DNA from: Winogradskya consettensis
GTDB lineage: Bacteria > Actinomycetota > Actinomycetes > Mycobacteriales > Micromonosporaceae
Direction of reading: 5' to 3'
Length of the DNA stretch: 64,000 nucleotides
NCBI RefSeq assembly: GCF_018332715.1
Contig: NZ_BOQP01000002.1
Span: 54,506 to 118,505 of the forward strand
The notes under the pieces are model-generated. The model was not told the DNA's origin. It saw nothing but the letters and a program-made list of their open reading frames with translations, and made no database searches. Positions 44,694-53,200 of this stretch are shown piece after piece; the first letter of the stretch is position 1, and the number at the start of each line of letters is the position of its first letter. The position numbers were made by a program, and so were the translations under genes.

Positions 44694-45947
44694 TCAGGGG
44701 GTCAGGCGGACGACCGTGCCGGTCAGGCGGGCCTGCTCCGCGGCCCAGACGACGCGGTGGGTGGCGAGGCTCTGGGTGGCGTCCGAGGAGAGCAGGGCCG
44801 GGTCGTTGGAGGCCACCGCAGCCAGGAACGCCTCGACCAGGGCCTCGTCGCCGCCACCGTGACCGTCGCCGGCGTCCGGGCCGCTCACACCCTGGGCGGT
44901 GAGGGTCTCCTCCGCGCCGGTGCGGAAGTTGACGTAGCGGACCGAGTGGCCGTCACCGTCGAGGTAACCGTGGGTGCCCATCAGCCGGGTGCGGCGGTGT
45001 TCCATCGGGGTGAAGGCGCTCATCGTGAAGGAGCAGGTCGCGCCGTCCTCGAACTCCATGTTCACCACCTGGTGGTCGACCACGTCGTTGTCGCTGGCGT
45101 AGACGCAGCGGCCGTAGGGGCCCGTTCGCAGCGCGGCGCGGACGGCGGGCTCGGTGAACTCCGCGGTGATCGCGCCGAGCGGCCAGAAGTGCTGTTCCTC
45201 GTCGGCGAGGGCGTCGAGGTAGAACTTCTCCGCGTCGTAGGGGCAGGTCTGCTTCAGGGGGCAGTCCAGGCAGCGGTCCGCGGCTCCCGGCGGGCGTTCC
45301 GAGGCCCGGAAGTGGGTGAGGCTGCCGAAGGAGCTGACCCGCTGCGGGGTACGGCCGAAGAGGTGGACCAGCCAGTCGATGTCGTGGCAGCTCTTGGTGA
45401 GCAGCATCGGGCCCGAGGTGACGGAGCTGTTCCAGTTGCCGCGCACGAACGAGTGGGCGTGGTGCCACCAGCCGACCGGTTCGAGGTGCTGGACGCTCAC
45501 CAGGCGCCCGATGCGGCCCTCGTCGAGCAGGCCCTTGAGCATCTGCGTGTACGGCGTGTACCGCAGGACGTGACAGACCGCGAAGATCACTTTGTTGCGG
45601 AGGGCCGCGTCGGCGATCTCGGTGGCCTCGGCGTCGGTCGGTGCCATCGGTTTTTCGAGCAGGATGTGATAGCCGAGGTCGGCGTACGCCACCGCCGGGC
45701 CGACGTGCATGCGGTCCTGGGTGGCGACGATCGCGGCGTCGGCGAGGCGGGGTTCGGCGGCGAGGTCGCGCCAGTCCGCGTACACGTGCTCGGGGGCTAT
45801 GCCGAACTCGGCCGCGATGCTCTCCCGGCGGTGCCGGTCGGGTTCGGCGACCGCGACGACCCGGGCGTGACCCGAGGCCACGGCGTGCCGGGCATACGCC
45901 TGACCCCGGAGACCGGCCCCGGCGAGAGCTAGAGTCACTGCGGACAT
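44694..45947 (-). CDS. Gfo/Idh/MocA-family sugar oxidoreductase
   Basis: A 417-aa NAD(P)-dependent dehydrogenase. The Rossmann loop is LAGAGLRGQAYARHA near the N-terminus. The catalytic-lysine motif is LLEKPMA and the substrate side includes SCHDIDWLVHLFG. A small insert, CLDCPLKQTC (four Cys pattern C-x2-C-x5-C), may bind a metal; this occurs in one subgroup. The family oxidises sugars, polyols or amino sugars. ATG 45947 has GGAGG just upstream; the longer frame crosses the operator and is rejected. It is divergent from the ROK regulator, with a shared inverted-repeat operator, and so likely acts on the sugar imported by the adjacent ABC system. Confidence 0.9.
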   Translation of the reverse strand: MSAVTLALAGAGLRGQAYARHAVASGHARVVAVAEPDRHRRESIAAEFGIAPEHVYADWRDLAAEPRLADAAIVATQDRMHVGPAVAYADLGYHILLEKPMAPTDAEATEIADAALRNKVIFAVCHVLRYTPYTQMLKGLLDEGRIGRLVSVQHLEPVGWWHHAHSFVRGNWNSSVTSGPMLLTKSCHDIDWLVHLFGRTPQRVSSFGSLTHFRASERPPGAADRCLDCPLKQTCPYDAEKFYLDALADEEQHFWPLGAITAEFTEPAVRAALRTGPYGRCVYASDNDVVDHQVVNMEFEDGATCSFTMSAFTPMEHRRTRLMGTHGYLDGDGHSVRYVNFRTGAEETLTAQGVSGPDAGDGHGGGDEALVEAFLAAVASNDPALLSSDATQSLATHRVVWAAEQARLTGTVVRLTP

Positions 45948-45963
45948 GGAGCCTCCGGGCTTC

Positions 45964-45986
45964 ATTATGATGGAGACCATCATTAA
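45964..45986. promoter_or_regulatory. Inverted-repeat operator 1 in the divergent oxidoreductase/ROK promoter
   Basis: ATTATGATGG (45964-45973), a 3-nt spacer AGA and CCATCATTAA (45977-45986) form an inverted repeat between the starts of the oxidoreductase (45947) and ROK regulator (46021). It has the same 10-3-10 design and half-sites as the site at 47215-47237. Confidence 0.7.
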
Positions 45987-46020
45987 AGGCGACTGACGGC
46001 TGAAGTCAAGGGGGACGGCG

Positions 46021-47160
46021 TTGACCGCGGAGACCACGGGTGGCGATCTCTCCCGGCTACGTCACCTCAACGCGCTCACCGCGATCCGGGTGCTGCGTGC
46101 CGATGAGGCCGGGTTCACACTGACCGAGCTGGCCCGGCGCACGGGGTTGTCCCGGGCCTCGACCGAGGACGTGGTGCGGGATCTGACGGAGCGCGGCTGG
46201 GTCGCGGAGGCGGAGAAGACCGCGGGCGGGGTGGGCCGGCCGGCGCGGCGTTACCGCTTCCGGGCGGACGCCGGGCACCTGCTCGGCGTCGACATCGGTC
46301 GGCACCGGGTGCTCGCCCTGCTCACCGATCTGGACGGCAAGGTGCTGCACAGCCACCGGGTCGAGGCCGCCCCCGGGCTGGGCCGGATCGAGCGGCTGGC
46401 CGCGACCGACGACGCCGTGCGCGGGGTGCTGCGTGCGGGCGCTCTGAGCGGCGACCGGCTGTGGGCCAGCGGGGTGGCGACCACCGGCCTGGTCGACGGC
46501 ACCGGCAAGGTGATGCTCTCCGAGGCGCTGCACGAGTGGACCGGCGTGGACCTCGCCGCGCACCTGGGCCGGCTGGTCACGGGCCCGGTCCTGGTCGAGA
46601 ACGACAGCAAGCTGGCCGCGCTCGCGGAGAGCTGGCAGGGCGTCGCCCGGCACTCCCGGGACGTGGTGTTCATCCTCTCGGGCGTGGCCACGGGTGCCGG
46701 TCTGATCATCGACGGCAAGCTGCACCGGGGCTTCGGCAACGCGGCCGGCGAGATCGGCGCGCTGCCCGCGGTGGGCTGGACGAGAGCGCCCGAGCACCTG
46801 CGCGACTGGCCGGGCGAGGGCGACATCTTCGCGGCCGCCCGAGATGGTGACCGGCGCGCGGTTGCGGCGATCAAGCGTTACGTGAAGGACCTGGCGGTCG
46901 GCGTCTCGGCGCTGGTCCTGACCCTGGACCCGGAGCTGGTGGTCGTCGGCGGCGGGTTCGCCGGCTCGGCCGACCTGCTGATCGGCCCGCTCCGCGCCGA
47001 GCTGGACCGCTGGTGCATCCGGACGCCGGAGATCCGCGTCTCGACCCTGGCCGACCGGGGGGTGGCGCTCGGCGCCGTGAAACTGGCCGCGGATCACGTC
47101 GGCACGGTCCTGGCGTCCGGCTCCGGGCTGACCTCGATCGACCAATTCGCCCGGGCCTGA
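46021..47160 (+). CDS. ROK-family transcriptional regulator
   Basis: A 379-aa repressor-type ROK protein. The N-terminal winged helix (about 15-75) contains LTELARRTGLSRASTEDVV and the wing GGVGRPARRY. The C-terminal ROK fold keeps LGVDIGRH and VENDSKLAA (the catalytic-type Asp), but the zinc-binding CxCGxxGC region is absent (GEIGALPAVGW instead), so it is probably a sugar sensor, not a kinase. TTG 46021 has AGGGGG upstream. It is divergent from the Gfo/Idh gene and directly followed by the importer operon, each with a matching inverted repeat, so it most likely represses both and itself. Confidence 0.9.
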   Translation: MTAETTGGDLSRLRHLNALTAIRVLRADEAGFTLTELARRTGLSRASTEDVVRDLTERGWVAEAEKTAGGVGRPARRYRFRADAGHLLGVDIGRHRVLALLTDLDGKVLHSHRVEAAPGLGRIERLAATDDAVRGVLRAGALSGDRLWASGVATTGLVDGTGKVMLSEALHEWTGVDLAAHLGRLVTGPVLVENDSKLAALAESWQGVARHSRDVVFILSGVATGAGLIIDGKLHRGFGNAAGEIGALPAVGWTRAPEHLRDWPGEGDIFAAARDGDRRAVAAIKRYVKDLAVGVSALVLTLDPELVVVGGGFAGSADLLIGPLRAELDRWCIRTPEIRVSTLADRGVALGAVKLAADHVGTVLASGSGLTSIDQFARA

Positions 47161-47214
47161 GGGGGTCGCCGGCCAAAGGTTGACAAAGTCGTAACCAAGT
47201 GCGGTCTTGATTTA

Positions 47215-47237
47215 ATTTTCAGGGTTCCCATGATAAT
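47215..47237 (+). promoter_or_regulatory. Inverted-repeat operator 2 in the sugar importer promoter
   Basis: ATTTTCAGGG (47215-47224), spacer TTC and CCATGATAAT (47228-47237) repeat the 10-3-10 design of operator 1. The right half differs from operator 1 left half at one of ten positions when inverted. It overlaps a possible -10 box (TGATAAT, 47231-47237) with TTGATT at 47207-47212. Confidence 0.68.
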
Positions 47238-47284
47238 TCCCCATAGCGCTGGGCCGCCGGGCCGCGGCGGAGTCTGAGGGGACC

Positions 47285-48541
47285 ATGCGGATGCGCGGGA
47301 CAACGAGAATCGGAACGGCACTGCTGGGGGTCGTGGCCCTGGCGCTGACCGCCGCCTGTTCGGGCGGCGGGGACGATGAGTCGGGCAACGAGAAGGTCAC
47401 GCTGTCCTACGCGGTCTGGGACCAGAACCAGAAGCCCGCGATGGAGTCGCTCGCCGCGGAGTTCACCAAGACCCACCCGAACATCGCCATCGACGTCCAG
47501 CTGACCCCGTGGGAGGGCTACTGGACCAAGCTCAAGGCGGCGGCCACCGGCGGCGCGGCCCCGGACGTCTTCTGGATGAACGGGCCCAACTTCCAGCTGT
47601 ACGCGTCCAACGGCGTGATCAGCCCCAACCCCGAGCAGGTCGACACGAGCGTCTACCCGAAGGCGCTCGCGGATCTCTACACGTTCGAGGGCAAGAGCTA
47701 CGGGCTGCCGAAGGACATGGACACCGTCGGGGTCTGGTACAACAAGACGCTCTTCGACGCTGCCAAGGTGGCGTACCCGAAGGATGACTGGACCTGGGCC
47801 GACTTCCAGGCAGCGGCCGCCAAGCTGACCGACCCCGCCAAGGGCGTCTTCGGCACGGCGGCGCCGCTGAGCAGCTTCCAGGAGTACCAGTACGACACGA
47901 TCGCGCAGGCCGGCGGTTACGTGATCTCCCCGGACGGCAAGACCTCCGGGTACGCCGACCCGAAGACCATCGCCGGGCTGAAGTTCTGGACCGATCTCAT
48001 CGCCGGCAAGCAGTCGCCGGACCTGAAGACGATGACCGACACCACGCCGATCCAGCTCTTCGAGGCCGGAAAGGTCGCGATGTACTGGGGCGGTTCGTGG
48101 AACGTCTCCGAGTTCAGCGGCAACGACTACACGAAGGGCAAGATCGACGTCGCGCCGCTGCCCAGGGGCGAGAAGCAGGCGACGATCATCCACGGTGTCT
48201 CCAACCAGGTCGGCGGCAAGTCCGAGCACTCGAAGCAGGCGTGGGAGTTCGTGAAGTTCCTCGGGTCGCAGCCGGCCGCCGAGATCCTCGGGAAGACGGG
48301 GCCCATCCCCGCGTACAACGGCACCCAGACGGCCTGGGTCGCCGCGCACCCGGAGCTGAAGCTGCAGACCTTCCTCGACGAGGTCGCCTATGCGGTTCCC
48401 TACCCGGTCTCGAAGAACACCGCGGCGTGGAACGAGGCCGAGCTCACCCACCTGACCAAGGCGTGGAGCGGCGAGCAGCCGGTCGACGCGGCGGCCACCG
48501 CGCTGGCCGCCGACATGAACGCGCTGCTGGCCAAGGAATGA
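47285..48541 (+). CDS. Sugar ABC importer substrate-binding lipoprotein
   Basis: A 418-aa extracellular binding protein (family 1). The lipoprotein signal ends in ALTAAC, the lipobox, with acylated Cys near residue 25, then a Gly/Asp/Ser linker. Family features include FTKTHPNIAIDVQLTPWEGYW, APDVFWMNGP, YGLPKDMDTVGVWYNK and APLPRGEK. Aromatic residues suit sugar stacking. It captures an oligo- or monosaccharide and delivers it to the two permeases that follow. Specificity is unknown; the neighbouring oxidoreductase suggests a sugar that must be oxidised. Confidence 0.93.
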   Translation: MRMRGTTRIGTALLGVVALALTAACSGGGDDESGNEKVTLSYAVWDQNQKPAMESLAAEFTKTHPNIAIDVQLTPWEGYWTKLKAAATGGAAPDVFWMNGPNFQLYASNGVISPNPEQVDTSVYPKALADLYTFEGKSYGLPKDMDTVGVWYNKTLFDAAKVAYPKDDWTWADFQAAAAKLTDPAKGVFGTAAPLSSFQEYQYDTIAQAGGYVISPDGKTSGYADPKTIAGLKFWTDLIAGKQSPDLKTMTDTTPIQLFEAGKVAMYWGGSWNVSEFSGNDYTKGKIDVAPLPRGEKQATIIHGVSNQVGGKSEHSKQAWEFVKFLGSQPAAEILGKTGPIPAYNGTQTAWVAAHPELKLQTFLDEVAYAVPYPVSKNTAAWNEAELTHLTKAWSGEQPVDAAATALAADMNALLAKE

Positions 48542-49440
48542 AGATGCAGAGGCATCGCGTGACCGAGGCGCTGTGGGGGTACGCGTTCATCGCCCCCACG
48601 GCCCTCGGGCTGGCCGTCTTCTACCTCTGGCCGGTGCTGCAGACGGCGTACTACTCGTTCACCGAATGGGGCGCGTTCGGCGGGCACACCTGGACGGGCA
48701 CCGACAACTACGTGCGCCTGATCCACGATCCCGAGGTCGGCCGCGCCCTGGTCAACACGTTCGCGTACACGTTCCTGGGCCTGCTCTCGATCCCGCTCGC
48801 GATCGTCTTCGCCGCCCTGCTGAACCGCAAGATGCGCGGTGTCGGCATCTACCGGACCTTCTTCTTCCTGCCCGTGGTGACCATGCCGGTCGCCGTGGCG
48901 ATGGTCTGGCGCTGGCTCTACAACGGTGACTACGGCCTGATCAACTACGTGTTGTCGCTGGTCGGCATCGACGGTCCGAACTGGATCGCCGACCCGGACA
49001 CCGCGCTCTACGCGCTGGTGGTCATCGGGGTGTGGACCAGCGTCGGCTACAACCTGATCATCTTCCTGGCGGGCATGCAGGCGATCCCGGCCGATTACTA
49101 CGAGGCCGCCGAGCTGGACGGCGCCGGGCCGCTGCGGCAATTCCTGCGGATCACGCTGCCGCTGCTCTCACCCACCGCGTTCTTCGTCTCGGTGGTGTCG
49201 GTGATCGGGTCGCTGCAGCTCTTCGACCTGGTCTTCATCATCGCCGGGTCCGGCAACGCGGCGCGGGCGAACCCCGCGTACCCGCGGCTGGAGACGGTGG
49301 TGCAGCTCTTCTACGACCGGGCCTTCGTCACCAACGACCGCGGGTACGGCGCGGCGATCGTCATCATGCTGCTGCTGATCATCACGGTGCTGACCGCGCT
49401 GCAGTTCCGGCTCCAGCGGAAGTGGGTGCACTATGCGTGA
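48538..49440 (+). CDS. Sugar ABC importer permease (MalF/UgpA type)
   Basis: A 300-aa membrane protein with six helices (first: GYAFIAPTALGLAVFYLW). The EAA loop that docks the ATPase reads YYEAAELDGAGPLRQFLRITLPLL. The ATG at 48538 overlaps the binding-protein stop (ATGA). It forms a heterodimer with the next permease; the ATPase is probably MsiK, encoded at 5.8-6.9 kb, because none is encoded here. Confidence 0.93.
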   Translation: MKMQRHRVTEALWGYAFIAPTALGLAVFYLWPVLQTAYYSFTEWGAFGGHTWTGTDNYVRLIHDPEVGRALVNTFAYTFLGLLSIPLAIVFAALLNRKMRGVGIYRTFFFLPVVTMPVAVAMVWRWLYNGDYGLINYVLSLVGIDGPNWIADPDTALYALVVIGVWTSVGYNLIIFLAGMQAIPADYYEAAELDGAGPLRQFLRITLPLLSPTAFFVSVVSVIGSLQLFDLVFIIAGSGNAARANPAYPRLETVVQLFYDRAFVTNDRGYGAAIVIMLLLIITVLTALQFRLQRKWVHYA

Positions 49441-50251
49441 ACGGGTTCCCCGGATCGTGCTGCACGGCGTACTGATCATCGCTTCGGTCCTGATGGTCCT
49501 GCCGTTCCTCTGGCAGATCATCACGTCGCTGAAGACGCTGAGCAGTGCCACCGCCGTGCCCCCGACGCTGCTTCCGGAGGGGCACTGGGCCAACTTCGGC
49601 AAGGTCTTCGACCTGCTGCCGTTCGGCACGCAGTTCCTCAACACGGCCATCACCGCGGTGGCTCGCACGGCCGGCCAGGTGCTGTTCTGCTCGATGGCGG
49701 CCTACGCGTTCGCCCGGCTGCGCTTCCCCGGCCGCAACGCGCTCTTCGCCATTTTCCTGTCCGTGCTGATGGTCCCGCCGCAGCTGTTCATCATCCCGCA
49801 GTACCAGATCATGGCCGACCTGGGCTGGCTGAACAGTCTGCCGGCGCTGATCGTGCCGGGGCTGTTCAGCGCGTTCGGCGTCTTCCTGTTGCGGCAGTTC
49901 TTCCTGGGGCTGCCCATCGAGTTGGAGGAAGCCGCCCGCATCGACGGGGCCGGGCCGTGGCGGATCTACTGGTCCATCGTGCTTCCGCTGGCCCGGCCCG
50001 GGATGGTGGCCCTGGCCGTGCTGGTGCTGCTCTGGTCCTGGAACGACCTGTTCTGGCCGCTCGTCGTCAACACCGACCCCGAGAAGATGACGCTCTCCGC
50101 GGGGCTGGCCTCGCTGCAGGGGCAGTACCAGACCGACTATCCGATCCTGATGGCCGGTTCGCTGCTGGCGTCCGTACCCGTGATCGCGGTCTTCGTGTTC
50201 CTGCAGCGCCAGTTCATCCAAGGCATCGCTCAGACCGGCATCAAGGGCTGA
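49433..50251 (+). CDS. Sugar ABC importer permease (MalG/UgpE type)
   Basis: A 272-aa membrane protein with six helices. The EAA loop is LEEAARIDGAGPWRIYWSIVLPL and the ending (QRQFIQGIAQTGIKG, 15 residues) is typical of MalG-like partners. Its start overlaps the previous permease by 8 nt. The stop is 3 nt from the end of the giant surface protein gene on the other strand. Confidence 0.93.
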   Translation: MRERVPRIVLHGVLIIASVLMVLPFLWQIITSLKTLSSATAVPPTLLPEGHWANFGKVFDLLPFGTQFLNTAITAVARTAGQVLFCSMAAYAFARLRFPGRNALFAIFLSVLMVPPQLFIIPQYQIMADLGWLNSLPALIVPGLFSAFGVFLLRQFFLGLPIELEEAARIDGAGPWRIYWSIVLPLARPGMVALAVLVLLWSWNDLFWPLVVNTDPEKMTLSAGLASLQGQYQTDYPILMAGSLLASVPVIAVFVFLQRQFIQGIAQTGIKG

Positions 50252-50254
50252 GCT

Positions 50255-53200
50255 CTACATCCGCAGCGCATGCTTCCCGGGCCGGTGCCGGCCCGGACCG
50301 CGGTCACGGCCACCGGCAAGGACCAGCCAGCTTGGGGTACGCCCGCCGAAGAAGAACAACGCGGCGCCCACGATCAGCGTCAGCACGCCCACGCCGCCCA
50401 CCGACATGATGTCCGCACCGGTCTTCGGCAGCTTGATCACCGTGCCGGTGGTGGCGTCGGCGACCTGCTTCACCGTGACCGTGACGGTGGCCTTGGCGTA
50501 ACCGCCGTGGCCGTCGCTGACCGTGTAGGTGAAGCTGTCCTTGCCGCCCTGGTACGAGTCGTCCGGGGCGTACGTGATCGTGCCGTTGGCGTTGATCACG
50601 GCGTGGCCGTGCTTGGGCTTGGCCACGCTGATCACCTTGAGGGTGTCCTCGTTGGCGTCGCTGTCGTTGGCCCGCACCTTGATCACGACGGACTTGCCGG
50701 CGTCGACCGTTGCCGTGTCGTCCTTGGCCTTGGGCGCGCTGTTCGGGCCGTCGACCTTGACCTTGATCGTGCCGTACGCCATGTTGCCGTCCTCGTCCAC
50801 CGCGGAGTACGAGAAGCTGTCCGCTCCCGCGAAGCCCGCCTCCGGGGTGTAGGTGACGGTGCCGTCGGCGTTGAGCTTGGCCGTGCCGTGGGCGGGCTTG
50901 CCGACCTTCACCACGGTGACCGCGTTGTTGTTCTTGTCCACCTTGGGCAGCGTCACGGTGACCGGCGTGGCCGGCTTGGCGGTCACGCTCTTGTCGGGCA
51001 CCGCCGGGGGCGCGCCGACCTTGATGGTCACCGTCGAGGTGGACCGGTCGGTGCCGTCGCTGATCGTGTACGTGAACGAGACGGTGCCGGAGAAGCCCGC
51101 CGGCGGCTCGTAGCGGACCTCGGTGCCGGTGAACGTCACCGTGCCGCTGGCCGGCTGGGTCACCCCGACGATCAGAAGCGTGGCGTCGTACGGGTTCAGG
51201 TCGTTGTCGAGCACCTTCACCGAGACGGCGTGCTGGTACGGCGTCGACCTGCTGTCGGGCAGCGCGACCGCCGACCCGCCGGTGACGGTCACCGAGACCG
51301 TGCCGGTGGCCGTGCCGCCGTTGCCGTCGCTGATCACGTAGTCGAAGCGGTCGGTGCCGATGAAGCCCGTCTCCGGCACGTAGCGGATCTTGCCGTCGGC
51401 GGTCACCGTGGCCGTGCCGTGCGCCGGGTTGCCGACGGAGGTCACGGTCAGCTTCTGGTCGGCGTTGACGTCGGTGTCGTTCGCGAGCACGTCGATGTCG
51501 ACCTTGCCGTTCCTCAGCACCGCGGCCTGGTCGGTCACGGCCACCGGGGCGGCGTTGGCGACGGTCACCGAGATCTGGCCGGTGGACTGGCCGCCGGCGG
51601 CGTCACGCACCACGTAGGTGAAGGTGTCCGTGCCGGCGTACCCGGCGTCGGGGGTGTAGCGGACCTTGCCGTCGACGATCTTCACCGTGCCGTGCTTCGG
51701 CTGGCTCACCGAGACCAGGGTCAGCGCCTCGTTCTCGGCGTCCGTGTCGTTGGCGAGCACGTCGATGTCCACGGGTGTGCCCGCGCCCGCCGCGGCGGTG
51801 TCGGGGGTCGCGACCGGCGCCGAGTCGATGCTGATCACCACGGTCGCCGTGTCGGTGCCGCCGGCGTCGTCGGTCACGGTGTAGTCGAAGGTGTCCATGC
51901 CGGAGCTGCCCGCGTCGGCCGTGTACGTGACCGTGCCGTTCGCGTTCAGCACCGCGGTGCCGTGGGCCGGCTGGGTCACCGAGATCACCCGTAGCGACTG
52001 GCCGAGGTTCGGGTCGGTGTCGTTGTCGAGCACCTTCAGGATCTGCGGGACACCGGGCTGGCCCAGAGCGGTGTCCGGGACCGCGATGGGGTTCGCGTTG
52101 AGCACGGTCACGGTGACCACCGCGTTGGCGGTCTGGTGCTCGGGGTCCTCGATCGTGTACGTGAACGTGTCCGTGCCCGCGAACCCGGTGTTCGGGGCGT
52201 ACACCAGGTTGCCGCCGGTCAGGGTGACCGTGCCGTGCGCGCCGTTGGTGAAGCCCTTGACCGCGATCGCGTCGCCGTTGGGGTCGGTGTCGTTGCCGAG
52301 CACTGTCACCGTGACCGGGGTGTCGGTCGCGGTGCTGACCGCGTCCGCCTGGGCGACCGGCGCCGAGTTGACGACGGTGACCGTGACGGTCGCGCCCGCC
52401 GAGTCCGTGCCATCGCTGACCGTGTAGTGGAACGTGTCGGTGCCGCGGAAGCCCGGGCTCGCCGGCGTGTAGGTCACGGTCCCGTCCGGGTTGACGACGG
52501 CCGTGCCGTGCGCCGGCGCGACGTCGACCGTCACGGTCAGCGGGTCGCCGTTCGGGTCCGAGTCGTTCGCCTTCACCGGGATGACCAGCGGGATGTTCGC
52601 CTGCGCGGTGACCGGGTCGTCGACCGCCACGGGCTTGCCGTTGGCGACGGTGACGTTCACCGTGGCGGTCGCCGTGCCGCCGTGGCCGTCCTTGATCGTG
52701 TAGCTGAAGGAATCCGGTCCGGACCAGCCGGCGTCGGGCGTGTACTCCGGGTTTCCGTCGGCGTCTACGCCGACCAGGCCGTGCGCCCCGTTCACGGTGC
52801 CGATGACGGTGATCGTGTCGTCGTTCGGGTCGTTGGCGGTCGTGGTGAGGTCGATGCTGACCGGAGTGCCGTACGGGGTGGTCACGGTCGAGTCGGTGAC
52901 GGTCGGCGGGGCGTTCGCGACGGTCACGGTGACAGTCCCGGTCGCGGTGCCGCCGTTGCCGTCGGAGATGGTGTACGTGAACGTGTCCGTGCCGGAGAAC
53001 TTCACCGCCGGCCGGTAGGTGATCTTGCCGCCGATGAGGTCCGCGGTGCCGTGCGCCGGCGAGCTGTTCGAGGTGATGGTCAGCGGGTCGTTGTTGGCGT
53101 CGGTGTCGTTGGCGAGCACGTCGATGACCTTGTCCGTGTGGTACGGGGTGGTCGCGATGTCGTCCTGCGCGACCGGGCCGGCGTTGGCGACGGTTACCTC

